A DNA stretch of 64,000 bases, from positions 1 to 64,000 of the forward strand of contig JAICSO010000020.1 of the NCBI GenBank assembly GCA_025936825.1, read 5' to 3'. The position numbers and the translations under genes are program-made. Of this stretch, positions 17,700-27,149 are shown in pieces. How positions within the stretch are numbered: position 1 is the first letter of the stretch; every line of letters starts with the position of its first letter. Below the pieces are notes generated by a model. That model worked only from the letters and a program-made list of their open reading frames with translations, did no database searches and was not told the origin of the DNA. This DNA is from Terriglobales bacterium (GTDB lineage: Bacteria; Acidobacteriota; Terriglobia; Terriglobales; Acidobacteriaceae).

Positions 17700-17894
17700 T
17701 TCTTCCTCCTCACAAACGGGCTCGGGCGATAGGCAGGCAGGAATTTGCCTGTACTCGGCGGGATTCGCAAACCAACTCTGCGCAAATTGTGGACTAACTG
17801 TTAATCCTTTGTTTTTCAGGGGATTAGGGGGGCAGATTAACTCGTTTCAATTTGTTTTCCGTGCTAAACTCGACGCTCATTCCCCGCCTGTTGC

Positions 17895-20606
17895 ATGAAA
17901 GTCTCTGCCACAAGTAGCTCTGTTGCCCCGGAAATCAGCTACCGCTTCGGGCTTTATGTGCTGGACCCGGCCAACGGCACCCTGATGCGGGATCACACAC
18001 GTGTGCGTTTGCAGGAACAGCCTCTGCGACTGTTAGTGTTGCTGGTCGAACGTTGCGGGCAGGTTGTTTCGCGGGAGGAGATTCGGAATCGGCTTTGGCC
18101 GCAAAATACTTTTGTCGAATTCGATAAAAGCCTGGGAGTGGCGGTCCTCAAGGTTCGCGAAGCTCTTGGGGATGATGCGAGTAATCCCAGATTCATCGAG
18201 ACTGTCCCCCGGCGCGGCTACCGATTCATCGCACCGGTTAAGGTTGAGACCGCGGCGGTTGCTGCTTCCACTACTCCAATTCCTGCTTCGGAGACTACCC
18301 CGGTAATCCACCCTAGGTTTTATACGACGAAGCACGGTCTGATTATTGCCATTCTGGCGTTGTTGTTGGTCGGCGCCACGGTTTACATTCTCGATGGCAG
18401 GCATGGGCCTTCGCATTCCACAGCCCAAGCTAGGACCTCAATCCCTCAAATACACATTCGGCGTTCGGTGGCAGTGCTCGGTTTCCGCAACTTGCCTGGC
18501 CGGCCAGAGGACAATTGGCTCTCTCCAGCTTTCTGCGAAATGTTGAATACCGAACTTGGGGCAGGCGGCCAACTGCGCATGATCTCAGGAGAAGATGTGG
18601 CACGAGCCGAAGGTGAATTGCCACGCCGCGACGAAGATTCGCTTGGCAAATCTACTCTGCAGCATTTGCGAACCAACCCCGGAGCCGACGTAGTCGTTGT
18701 AGGCTCCTACACCACGATTCCGGCTGACCCTAAACGTACGATTCGGCTCGACGTTCGCCTGCAAGATACGGCTGGCGGAGAAATCATTGCCGAGGAATCA
18801 GTATCCGGCAACGAGAACGACCTCTTTAATCTCGTCTCGGATTTGGGCAGGAAACTGAGGCAAAGTCTTGGCGTGGGCGCAGCGTCCGAAGGCACCGAAA
18901 TGGCCGCGAGAGCAGCCCTTCCATCCAACGAAAAGGCAGCCCGGCTCTACGCAGAGGGACGAGCAAGACTGTGGGCATTCGACTACTTCGCTGCTCGTGA
19001 TTTGCTCAACAAGGCAATTGAGGCGGATCCTAATTTTCCTCTCGCCCATGCCGCCCTTTCGGACATGTGGTGGCACACGGGTTATGACGCCGAAGCTCGA
19101 GTAGAGGCTCGACGGGCTCTAGAACTATCGAATCAGCTTTCGCAGGAACAGCGGCTTCTGGTCGAAGGACAATACCAAAGGACCGTCGAAGAATGGCCCA
19201 GAGCCGTTGAGACGTATCGCTCTCTTTTCCGCCTTTTCCCCGACAATCTGGACTATGGCCTCTTGTTCGCCTCCGCACAAATGCATCTCAGTCCCGCGGA
19301 ATCATTGCAGACGTTAGCAGGTCTGCGGCAACTCCCACCGCCACTGGGGGACGATGCTCGAATTGATATGACAGAGGCTTCAGCGTGGATCAATCGAGAC
19401 TTCACCAAAGCGCAAGCTGCGGCGAAGCTAGCGATCGAAAAGGCGACTGCACAAGGATCACCGGTCATTGTGAGTCGCACGTACGGCATTCTGTGTCAGC
19501 AAGAGCCCTCTATAGGTGCGTCTGCAGAAGCGATCGACATCTGCCGAAATGCCCTTGAAGCCGCAATTGCGACGAAAAACCGGAACGGCGAAGCCATGAT
19601 GCGCACCGATCTCGCGGCACTCTACTTTTATCGAGGTGATCTTAGACAATCTGCAGAAATGTTCCAGCAGGCAATAAAGAAATTCAGGCAGGTTGGTAAC
19701 AGGGACGGCGTTGCGACCGCGCTCAGTGACTTCGCTGACACTCGGCTCTCTCAAGGCGACCTGATGGAAGCGAAGAGACTCTTGGAGGAATCCATTCCGG
19801 AGTATCAAGCTGTCGATGACAAAGAAGGCGTGGCCCTTAACATGGACAGCTTGGGAGACATTTGGAGACAAACGGGCGAACTCGACAAAGCTGACGCAGC
19901 GTACCAGCAGGCGGAGGTTATCGCGCGGAAAATCGAAGATAAGGACGCAACTGCGTTCGCGCTGAATGGAATGGGCGACGTGGCTTTGGACCGGGGCGAC
20001 CTTGTTTTGGCCAGGAAGCGATTTGAAGAAGCTCTCACGCTCAGGACTCAGGCCGGAGAAAAACAGATTGCGGCCGAAAGTCGCGTCGCACTTGCAAAAC
20101 TAGCACTCGAAGAGGGTCATGCTTCGGATGCCGAAACTTCGGTACGCGGGTGCATGGAACAGTTTCACACGGAAAAGCAAGTTGACGATGAACTCAGTGC
20201 CAGCATTGTACTGATTGGGGCGCTGCTCGCGCAAAACAAACAAGCCGAAGCTCAAAAGGAAATGGAAGCAGCGCAACAGCTTCAAGGCAAAAGTCAGAAC
20301 CGGCATCTTCGCTTGCAGTTCGAATTAGCCTCAGGCCACGTTTTCCTCGCGTCGGATCATCCGGACGCAGCGCGTCCATTGTTTCAGCGAGTAGCGGGGG
20401 ATTCACACCGCTATGGATTCGTCGATCTCCAATTTGCAGACGACCTTGCGCTCGCAGAATTTGCGAAGAAGACGAAGCAGGATGCGCAAGCTCAAATGGA
20501 GTTTCGTGCTTTGCAGAAGTCAGCCAGTTCCAAGGGGTTCGGATTAATTGCACGTAAGGCCTCCGAAGAAGGCTCTGCGCTGCGGAAGCCGGTTGGCGCG
20601 ATGTAA
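17895..20606 (+). CDS. Membrane-anchored winged-helix transcription regulator with TPR sensor domain
   Basis: 903 residues, CadC-like order. Residues 14-115 are an OmpR/PhoB-type winged helix (YRFGLYVLDPANGTL, LQEQPLRLLVLLVE, GQVVSREEIRNRLWP, FIETVPRRGYRFIAP). One transmembrane helix follows (about 152-172, LIIAILALLLVGATVYIL). The periplasmic part has a TolB-N-like domain (RRSVAVLGFRNLPGRPEDNW) and then about 12 TPR units to the end. It would bind DNA from the membrane and sense a periplasmic partner. No Shine-Dalgarno is evident before the ATG. The promoter it shares with the divergent zinc-ribbon/multicopper oxidase cluster makes that cluster a candidate target. Confidence 0.85.
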   Translation: MKVSATSSSVAPEISYRFGLYVLDPANGTLMRDHTRVRLQEQPLRLLVLLVERCGQVVSREEIRNRLWPQNTFVEFDKSLGVAVLKVREALGDDASNPRFIETVPRRGYRFIAPVKVETAAVAASTTPIPASETTPVIHPRFYTTKHGLIIAILALLLVGATVYILDGRHGPSHSTAQARTSIPQIHIRRSVAVLGFRNLPGRPEDNWLSPAFCEMLNTELGAGGQLRMISGEDVARAEGELPRRDEDSLGKSTLQHLRTNPGADVVVVGSYTTIPADPKRTIRLDVRLQDTAGGEIIAEESVSGNENDLFNLVSDLGRKLRQSLGVGAASEGTEMAARAALPSNEKAARLYAEGRARLWAFDYFAARDLLNKAIEADPNFPLAHAALSDMWWHTGYDAEARVEARRALELSNQLSQEQRLLVEGQYQRTVEEWPRAVETYRSLFRLFPDNLDYGLLFASAQMHLSPAESLQTLAGLRQLPPPLGDDARIDMTEASAWINRDFTKAQAAAKLAIEKATAQGSPVIVSRTYGILCQQEPSIGASAEAIDICRNALEAAIATKNRNGEAMMRTDLAALYFYRGDLRQSAEMFQQAIKKFRQVGNRDGVATALSDFADTRLSQGDLMEAKRLLEESIPEYQAVDDKEGVALNMDSLGDIWRQTGELDKADAAYQQAEVIARKIEDKDATAFALNGMGDVALDRGDLVLARKRFEEALTLRTQAGEKQIAAESRVALAKLALEEGHASDAETSVRGCMEQFHTEKQVDDELSASIVLIGALLAQNKQAEAQKEMEAAQQLQGKSQNRHLRLQFELASGHVFLASDHPDAARPLFQRVAGDSHRYGFVDLQFADDLALAEFAKKTKQDAQAQMEFRALQKSASSKGFGLIARKASEEGSALRKPVGAM

Positions 20607-20788
20607 TTTCAGCCCGCCAGATCCGCCACCTGGATACGATGGGAGTTCCGAATCATCTATGTTTGAACCCACGATTTCCACCCACGATCCTCTCGTCTCT
20701 AACGTCTTCTCAAGTACTTAGGCGGCCACCTGAAGTCACTTAAGTTGTTTGAACTTCGGCATAATGTAGCCCTGAACAGGCTGGCGTC

Positions 20789-20816
20789 GGCGGTTCAACT
20801 CCGTCCCTGGCTACCA
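20789..20816 (+). repeat. tRNA 3'-end fragment (probable attachment-site scar)
   Basis: A canonical T arm, GGCGG-TTCAACT-CCGTC (5-bp stem with one G-U pair, 7-base TTCAANY-type loop), is followed by a 7-base acceptor strand CCTGGCT, a discriminator A and CCA. The matching 5' acceptor strand and D and anticodon arms are absent upstream, so this is only the 3' part of a tRNA. Such fragments are left by elements that integrate into tRNA genes, and a recombinase remnant begins 15 bases away. Confidence 0.7.
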
Positions 20817-20830
20817 TCATTCCAAAGAAC

Positions 20831-21219
20831 CTAGCCAGACCGATCCCACGGACGCCAGTCCGCTCTTAGTCCGCATTCGCGAGAGGCACTGAAATGTGTC
20901 TCCGCAACTGGATTATGCTGAACAACTTTAGGACCGCGCAATTCTTGTGCAGTCCGCTTCAGTCCGATTTGCTCTGTCGCGTGGCTGAGAATCGCCGTAA
21001 GCATTTTTTCCCGCTGCCGTCATTTGATGCCGGCTGACCGCGTGAGTGTAGAACTCAAGTGTCAGCTTGACGTCGCTATGGCGATGCAGAGTCTGCACGG
21101 TTTTCGGATCAGTTCTAATGCGGAGGAGAAATGAGTCCAGACTGTGGCGCAGATTGTGAAAGCCAAATCGTCGCGGGTCCTCATCGACCATCTTTCCCTT
21201 CGTGTCCCGATCTGAAGAA
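20831..21219 (-). pseudogene. Tyrosine recombinase (phage-type integrase) remnant
   Basis: The minus strand encodes the C-terminal catalytic part of a tyrosine recombinase: DPRRFGFHNLRHSLDSFL (the H-x-x-R box), RTDPKTVQTLHRHSDVKLTL (second conserved His) and the nucleophile Tyr in LEFYTHAV. The frame is broken at a run of six T (21004-21009; A on the coding strand), after which the family tail MLTAILSHATEQIG continues in another frame to a stop at 20831. The N-terminal half is missing apart from fragments in other frames above 21219. Together with the adjacent tRNA 3' end this marks an old integration event. It cannot be active. Confidence 0.75.
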
Positions 21220-21434
21220 AGGATGCGAGCCGACCGGTGTCCGCCGCAGGTAAGGTGCGAGCCACGAAAGAATTTTGAAAGAAACTCCCTTCAATTCCCA
21301 TTTCTGATCATGGGCGATCTGGTTCTCTCCTGAGAACTGGATGGCCGCGTCGCCCGCGGAATGCGTCGATGAGTTCCTAGCGCAATTCTCCGCGGCGAGT
21401 TTGTGGGTAAACAACTCAACTCAGGAGTCTCAAA

Positions 21435-24353
21435 ATGGAGCGTTCTGTGGGTTCCATGCCACCCGTCTGCATTGCGATCCCAGCACCCAGACTCAATTGG
21501 AAGGTGTGTGCTTTGCCGTTATTAGTGTTGCTGATCTCACCCGCGTTCGCGGGAGAGGGGGCTTACAAACCACCGGCCAGTCACTACTTCTGCACCTCGA
21601 ATCCTGCTCCGAATACTCGCTACTACAGCGCACTCTTCGATATGGCAGCTTCCGCCCAGCTGGAGCAGCAAGCAGGCAAGGCCTTCAGGCAATTTCTCTC
21701 CGAAAAATACGGTGTCCACGCCGCCGCCAATTGCCAGGGAAATCCCGACCAGAAAATGATTCAAGGTCAGATGCAACAGACGATCGCTCAGCTCAAGAGC
21801 GCCAAATGGAAAATCGTAGAAACTGGATGGACGAATTCCAGCTCGACTCAAGCCGGAACTGGCGAAGCTTCCCATCCCGACTGCAATTACGCGGATGCGT
21901 GGAAGTCAGTTGCGGAATATAAGGCGGCGTGCGAGAACGGCGCACAGTCCTCAAGCTCTGCCGCCCAGCCGCAATCGCAGGACACATCTTCTCAAGGCTC
22001 GACGGGACAAACGCAGAATTCCATGCCAGTCGCTTCTAGCGCCGGAGGCCAGTCTAACGCCACCGCTGCAGGGACCACGCTCGTGGTGCGAATCATGGAG
22101 GCGGTCGATTCAGCGAAAGACGGGATGGGGCATCAATACCGCGGCATTGTCACACAAGCAGCTGATGCAGCTTCGGTGACGATTCCACGAGGCTCGCCAG
22201 CGGTCGTCATCCTCGCCAAGAACCAGTCAGGCTGGGCGGCGCACCTGCAATCCGTCATGGTCAAGGGACAAACGATCCCCGTTTCGAGCGGCCCGGCAAC
22301 TTTGATGAATTCATCCCTGGGCTCCGCGCAGAACATGGCTTCAGGAGCGATGAACACAGTCTCGTCGGCTTTGGGCGGATTTGGCTTCGGTCACAAAAAG
22401 CCGCACGCTCCTTCTGAAGCCGAGGCTGTCGCATCTGGTAATCGAGTCGTGCTACCTCCAGGCACGCAACTGCACTTTGTTCTAAACGGTGTCTCCAGCG
22501 CACCCAGTGCCGCGCTAGGCGGAGGAAGCGCGGGAATGGCCCAGCCAATGGGAACGAGTTCTGCGAGCATCGGTGCAGCTTCGAACACCATCGCCGGTGG
22601 AACGGGCGGAACACTGAAGGCCAAGGTCAGTGAGGTCGTCCTCGGTCCGAGCCCAACGAAGGCCGGGGGAAAGTATGTCGTTAGCCCAGACGGCGGACAC
22701 TACGCGGCATTTGCCATGCACGGCAGTCGGGAACTGATCATTATTGATGGAGTCGAGGGACCGGAATTCGACCATGCGGGACACGCATATACCGTCGGTG
22801 CTATCGACGTTGTATTCACCAAAGATGGCAAACACTCGGCATACGTAGGACAAAGCGGCGATTCCCTGATCGTTGTAGTGGACGGTAAGCAGCGAGCAAC
22901 CGTGCAGCAACTACCGAAGGGCGCCGGAATGGGAGAACTGCAAGCCATTGGTACCGCGCTGAACTATCCGCCCACAGTCAGCAATCAGGCCATGAATGCG
23001 CGCCATCCGATTCTGCTCAGTCCGAGCGGCGCTCACTACGCCTGTATCGCCACCGATCCAGGCAAGCCCTGGTCCCACATGGTTCTCGATGGAGTTCGCG
23101 GGCCTGACATGATGGCCATTGATCAGGACCAGGTCGCGTTCGTGAATGAGCAACTCGTCTATGTCGGCACAACCCCCGATCGAAAACGGCACGTGGTAGT
23201 CAACGACAAACTCGGTCCGGAATACGACGAGGTCCGCTTTCTGCGCGTTACAGATGATGCGAAGCACTATGGCTTCGCGGCCCAGCTAAACGGGGCATTC
23301 ACGGTCGTGGTGGATGGCAAGCCAGGAACTCCGCATCACCTCCTTACTTGGATGACGGACCTGGTCTTCTCTTCCAATGCGCGCACCGGCTTTATGGCCC
23401 AACTTCCAGCCGGAGGGCCGGTAGAACACAACGAGCCGGTATTGTTTGTCGATGATCATGAAGTTGCCAAAGATGTTCGCCCTTGCACAGGCCTTGATCG
23501 AATGGGGAACCCTCTTTCGGCGTATGTCGTCTTCAGTCCGGACGGTGCGAAGTACGCTTATGCCAAAGTGGTCCCCGGTGGGGTGGCAGCTGTCATCGAT
23601 AGCAAAGTGGGACGCGCGTATGACGGTATCGGGATGATTCAGTTCAGCCAGGACTCCAAACATAACTATTTCGTGGGGCAGCGCGGCCAATATTTTGTCG
23701 TTGTTGATGGCAAAGAGATGACGGGCGTCAACCGAATGGACAATTTCATCTTCAGCAACGATGGGATGCGCTTCGCGTACTTGGCGTACATGCAGGACGG
23801 CAACCACGTCGTGGTGGATGGCAAAGACAGTCCGCGCTACTACAACTTCATTGGTCACTCTCTTGCGTTCAGCCCCGACAGCAAGCACTATATCTATGCC
23901 GCTTGCACCAACATCATGAAGTGTGAAGTTGTTCGAGACGGCAACACGGTAATCAATGTTCCCGCTTTGAGTGAGTTCTCCGCCCGAACACTCAAACCGG
24001 TGTACATGTTCCCGCCAGTCTTTTTCAGCCCGGACAGCAATACGGTGGCGTACTCATACGCAAAATCGGATGGTACTTCCCAGTCTGTGTACGTCCTGAA
24101 TGGGCAGGAACTAGTGCACGGAACCACTTTCGAATTCCCCTCATTCAGCCCGGATAGCAAACATTTTGTTGTGATGGGATGGAACGGGCACGGCTATTCA
24201 TTCTTCGCTGATGGCAAGATGGGGCCGGGCTATCAGGAACTGCTCGAAGCCAACCTCAACATCGCACGATTTGAAAATCCGAACACTTACAGATTCCTCG
24301 GCATCAAGGACGGCTCGGTGTATCGGGTGACGGTAGATCTCGCAGCAAACTAA
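21435..24353 (+). CDS. Large secreted protein with novel N-terminal domain and C-terminal propeller-like repeats
   Basis: 972 residues. A Sec signal (cleavage near AFA-GEG) is followed by an N-terminal domain (residues about 40-140: EGAYKPPASHYFCTS, NTRYYSALFDM, FRQFLSEKYGVHAAANCQGNP) that recurs in the next gene. A Ser/Gln-rich linker leads to a small domain (about 215-285, VVRIMEAVDSAKDG ... VTIPRGSPAVVILA). From about 410 to the end, WD40/PD40-like repeats of 40-50 residues recur with the core FSPDSKHxxY and VVVDGK. I know no named family with this layout. A beta-propeller suggests binding of a partner or polymer in the periplasm or outside. CAGGAG precedes the ATG. Confidence 0.7.
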   Translation: MERSVGSMPPVCIAIPAPRLNWKVCALPLLVLLISPAFAGEGAYKPPASHYFCTSNPAPNTRYYSALFDMAASAQLEQQAGKAFRQFLSEKYGVHAAANCQGNPDQKMIQGQMQQTIAQLKSAKWKIVETGWTNSSSTQAGTGEASHPDCNYADAWKSVAEYKAACENGAQSSSSAAQPQSQDTSSQGSTGQTQNSMPVASSAGGQSNATAAGTTLVVRIMEAVDSAKDGMGHQYRGIVTQAADAASVTIPRGSPAVVILAKNQSGWAAHLQSVMVKGQTIPVSSGPATLMNSSLGSAQNMASGAMNTVSSALGGFGFGHKKPHAPSEAEAVASGNRVVLPPGTQLHFVLNGVSSAPSAALGGGSAGMAQPMGTSSASIGAASNTIAGGTGGTLKAKVSEVVLGPSPTKAGGKYVVSPDGGHYAAFAMHGSRELIIIDGVEGPEFDHAGHAYTVGAIDVVFTKDGKHSAYVGQSGDSLIVVVDGKQRATVQQLPKGAGMGELQAIGTALNYPPTVSNQAMNARHPILLSPSGAHYACIATDPGKPWSHMVLDGVRGPDMMAIDQDQVAFVNEQLVYVGTTPDRKRHVVVNDKLGPEYDEVRFLRVTDDAKHYGFAAQLNGAFTVVVDGKPGTPHHLLTWMTDLVFSSNARTGFMAQLPAGGPVEHNEPVLFVDDHEVAKDVRPCTGLDRMGNPLSAYVVFSPDGAKYAYAKVVPGGVAAVIDSKVGRAYDGIGMIQFSQDSKHNYFVGQRGQYFVVVDGKEMTGVNRMDNFIFSNDGMRFAYLAYMQDGNHVVVDGKDSPRYYNFIGHSLAFSPDSKHYIYAACTNIMKCEVVRDGNTVINVPALSEFSARTLKPVYMFPPVFFSPDSNTVAYSYAKSDGTSQSVYVLNGQELVHGTTFEFPSFSPDSKHFVVMGWNGHGYSFFADGKMGPGYQELLEANLNIARFENPNTYRFLGIKDGSVYRVTVDLAAN

Positions 24354-24382
24354 AGTCGCCAATTTGTCTAAAGGGAGGTTGC

Positions 24383-25195
24383 ATGAAACACATCACCGCA
24401 GAGTCGTTCAAAATCGCCCACCGAGCTGCGCTTCTCCTAGTGTGCATCATTTCGGCAGCATCTGCAGCGATGGCGGGAGAGGGGAGCTATAATCCTCCGC
24501 CGTCGTACTACTATTGCACCTCCGATCCAGCTGCTCACACCCGCTATTACAGCGAAATGTTCAAAGTGGAGTGGAAAGCTGCCGACAATCGGAAGATGTC
24601 AAACGCCTTCAGCGAATTCCTTGCGCAAAAATACGGTGTCAAAAGCGCGGTGGGTTGCTTCGGAGACCCGAACCAGAGCGAGGCTCAATATAGGATCAAG
24701 CAGCAAGTCGGACAGCTGAAAATGTCCAAGTGGACCTTGGTCCAAACCAAGTGGACTTACAACGGCGCGCATTCAGAGGGAGAGGCCTTGGATGCCTCAA
24801 GTTCAAGCCCAGCCCCGTCAGCAGCGAGTTCAAGCACAAAGCAGGAGAATGCCATCGATGGCGTTTACACCGGCACCTACGTCTGCGCAAAGGGTCCGAC
24901 AGATTTGAAGCTTACCCTGAAAGCTCCGGAGTATGGCCTGTTGACGGGCACCTTCACCTTTTATGTCCCGCCAGGCACACATAACAAGGCATACACCTTC
25001 AGCATGAATGGTCACTTTGATCCGAAATCCGGCAGTTTCAATCTCAATCCATTGAAATGGGAGGGACCCGAACCACCTAATTACTTGATGGTTGGCTTGA
25101 AAGGAGCGGTGGACGTCAAGGCCGGCAAGGTGGAAGGAATCGTGGACTACACGGGGTGCGGGCGTTTCGAGGCCATGAAAGGAAGAGACGACTAA
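24383..25195 (+). CDS. Secreted paralogue of the preceding protein's N-terminal domain
   Basis: 270 residues. Signal peptide, then a domain homologous to that of the gene just upstream: EGSYNPPPSYYYCTS, HTRYYSEMFKVEW, FSEFLAQKYGVKSAVGCFGDPNQ, KMSKWTLVQTKW. After a Ser/Ala linker, a second domain of about 110 residues (DGVYTGTYVCAKGPTDLKLTL ... GKVEGIVDYTGCGRFEAMK) looks like a small secreted beta-sandwich with paired cysteines. It is 29 bases downstream of its paralogue, with AAGGGAGG before the ATG, so the two are surely co-expressed. No function can be assigned. Confidence 0.7.
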   Translation: MKHITAESFKIAHRAALLLVCIISAASAAMAGEGSYNPPPSYYYCTSDPAAHTRYYSEMFKVEWKAADNRKMSNAFSEFLAQKYGVKSAVGCFGDPNQSEAQYRIKQQVGQLKMSKWTLVQTKWTYNGAHSEGEALDASSSSPAPSAASSSTKQENAIDGVYTGTYVCAKGPTDLKLTLKAPEYGLLTGTFTFYVPPGTHNKAYTFSMNGHFDPKSGSFNLNPLKWEGPEPPNYLMVGLKGAVDVKAGKVEGIVDYTGCGRFEAMKGRDD

Positions 25196-25287
25196 GCGAT
25201 CTGTGTTAGTTCACCTCCAAGATGCTAAAGATGCATGTGGAATAAGCTTGGCAAGCTGGAATGCATGGGAGAAAATGAATCCCTCTC

Positions 25288-25932
25288 ATGCAGCCCCAAG
25301 CTGGCAACTCCGGGCCTGGAGAGCTGGAGTCAGCACCGGTACGGCATGCGATCCCGGGCGACTATCGGCGTCTCCTCATAGTGCTCGCATCCCGAGCGCA
25401 CCGCCTTGGATCGCGGGATCCTGAGGCCGCTGCCCAGGAGGCATTGACGCGCTCATGGGAAAACACGAAATCACAAGCCGCGCTGGATTTTTATTTCCGT
25501 GAGGATATCGCTGACGATGTAGCTGCGCCCGCATGGAGCCTGGATCAACTCCTGGCATGGCTGCACACGGTGTTGCGCTATGTGGTTTCCGAGGAACGCG
25601 GCCGAAGTGCGTATCGCATGGAGGTATCCCTTGATCGAGGTTCGGACGCCTGGGACGAGAGAAATGTTTCGGAGCCGTCGCACCCCGGCGCCGACCAGCT
25701 ACATCAGCTCCTGCAGAGAGAACTCGAATCTATCCTCAGCGAGTGTTTTCCAAAACTCGATTCTGAGTATCAGGCGGTGCTGAGGTTGCGTGGAGCGGGC
25801 ATGAAGTATGACGAGATCGCAGCCCGATTGGGACAAAAAGAAAACACCATCGCCACGTGGCTCAGTCGGGGAATCCGAGATCTGGCGGGATGCGTGAAGA
25901 GACGTACGCAGGGCTTAGGTAGGAATAAATGA
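25288..25932 (+). CDS. ECF-type RNA polymerase sigma factor
   Basis: 214 residues. The N-terminal half has sigma-2-like features (DYRRLLIVLASRAHRLGSRDPEAAAQEALTRSWE, then DQLLAWLHTVLRYVVSEERGRSAYR); the C-terminal half is a sigma-4 helix-turn-helix (LDSEYQAVLRLRGAGMKYDEIAARLGQKENTIATWLSRGIRDL). Its stop overlaps the next gene's start by four bases (ATGA), and that gene encodes a membrane protein of anti-sigma type. The two should form a sigma/anti-sigma pair that controls at least its own operon, which includes the CHAT protease. No Shine-Dalgarno close to the ATG is clear. Confidence 0.82.
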   Translation: MQPQAGNSGPGELESAPVRHAIPGDYRRLLIVLASRAHRLGSRDPEAAAQEALTRSWENTKSQAALDFYFREDIADDVAAPAWSLDQLLAWLHTVLRYVVSEERGRSAYRMEVSLDRGSDAWDERNVSEPSHPGADQLHQLLQRELESILSECFPKLDSEYQAVLRLRGAGMKYDEIAARLGQKENTIATWLSRGIRDLAGCVKRRTQGLGRNK

Positions 25933-27149
25933 CGCGACCAACACAATCATGGTTTGATGAAAAGCTGGCGCGCTTCGCAAGTGGCGAAGTCACAGCCGAG
26001 GAGGCTCGAGAACTTGCCCGAGCATCCTTGGAGTCCCCCGCATGGTTCGAGGAACTCACGGCGACCGCCCTGTCCAAGGCAGCAGTTTCCACCGTTCCCG
26101 TTCCTGCGGAACCCGCCCGTCGAGGGTGGTGGCGCTCGCCATTCTTGCTTGCTACGGCAGCAGTGATCGTGATTGCGCTCTTGGTTGTGCCCTACGGAAT
26201 GCGCCACACACAGAAGCACAGTGCGTCAATTCCAAGCGTAAGTCCACAAACTCCGACTACCGGAGCGCCAACTCCTACGCTTGCTTTTAGCCCCGCATCA
26301 GCGCAACCCATTCTTCTTGCAGAAAGCCTTCAGTTGGCAATTCCAAGAAGCACAACGCAGGTCTTCCGTGGAGATGAGGAAGGCGCCCGAGCACCGCGGC
26401 ACACCGGCTCAATCATCTCGGTTGAGGATGGCCAGGCAACAATGAATCTAGGCTCAACCGATGGGTTGATGAAGGGAAGTCAGGTCGAGATTTTTCGTGA
26501 TGACGCATTGAAAAACCGCGTAGGTACTTTGCGGGTCGCAACTGTTTTCCGCGAGCAGGCCAGAGTGAATATCGGAGGAAATGACGTTAAACTCCACTAC
26601 GTAGTTCGAGTCACGGATCGCGATCATCTTCAGGCTCTGTTACAGCAGGCGGACGATCTTGAGGCCCGAGGAGATTTGACAGGTGCGCGACGGCTTGCCG
26701 AACAGGCCAGCGAATGGTCTAAGCCTGCAATAGTTACGACGTCCCAAAGAGCCAGAGCGACTGAAGTCCTCGCCAGGCTGGATTTCAAAGCGAAGGATCT
26801 TGCCTCCGCCGAAACGCACTACCGAGCGGCGCTCGACCTCTTAACTACCGACCCGCATACCTCGCCCGATGATCTCGGCAAACTGCAAAGCGATCTGGCT
26901 GCGCTCGTCATGCTGCGTGGCGATTATGACGCCGCGGATAAACTCCTGCGTGAAAACCCGTCAAGTTCCACGCGGCCCAATTTACGCGCGGAACGCCTCA
27001 ACAACCTTGGCGTGCTGGCAGAAATCCATAGGGATTGGCATCAGGCAGAATCGTTTTATACTCAGGCATTAGCAATCCTTCCCCAAAACTTGCCCAACGA
27101 AAGAAGGATAACGGAAGCTAATCTGGCTCGAGTTAAGGGATTGCATTGA
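25929..27149 (+). CDS. Membrane anti-sigma-like protein with TPR domain
   Basis: 406 residues. The cytoplasmic N terminus (FDEKLARFASGEVTAEEARELARASLESPAWFEEL) has the look of an anti-sigma zinc-free helical domain. One transmembrane helix follows at about 70-88 (FLLATAAVIVIALLVVPYGM). The periplasmic part begins with a Pro/Thr linker and a FlgT/FecR-like beta domain (GSIISVEDGQATMNLGSTDGLMKGSQVEIF), then TPR-like helices (LARLDFKAKDLASAETHYRAAL, NNLGVLAEIHRDWHQAESFY). It overlaps both neighbours, so synthesis with the sigma factor and the CHAT protein is coupled. It probably holds the sigma factor until a periplasmic signal arrives. Confidence 0.7.
   Translation: MTRPTQSWFDEKLARFASGEVTAEEARELARASLESPAWFEELTATALSKAAVSTVPVPAEPARRGWWRSPFLLATAAVIVIALLVVPYGMRHTQKHSASIPSVSPQTPTTGAPTPTLAFSPASAQPILLAESLQLAIPRSTTQVFRGDEEGARAPRHTGSIISVEDGQATMNLGSTDGLMKGSQVEIFRDDALKNRVGTLRVATVFREQARVNIGGNDVKLHYVVRVTDRDHLQALLQQADDLEARGDLTGARRLAEQASEWSKPAIVTTSQRARATEVLARLDFKAKDLASAETHYRAALDLLTTDPHTSPDDLGKLQSDLAALVMLRGDYDAADKLLRENPSSSTRPNLRAERLNNLGVLAEIHRDWHQAESFYTQALAILPQNLPNERRITEANLARVKGLH

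Larger units (their letters stand above)
20607..21434. other. Gene-poor region holding remnants of an integrated element
   Basis: No intact gene is present in these 828 bases. The region contains the 3' end of a tRNA (20789-20816) and a degraded tyrosine recombinase (20831 to about 21219), listed separately. Bases 20607-20788 hold nothing I can assign. Bases 21220-21434 contain weak out-of-frame recombinase-like traces and the Shine-Dalgarno (CAGGAG) of the next gene. Confidence 0.6.

Noticed and set aside
20928-21191. An 87-residue recombinase as an intact small gene
   Set aside because: The N-terminal half of the catalytic domain and the arm-binding domain are missing and the tail is frameshifted at a homopolymer, so it is annotated as a remnant.
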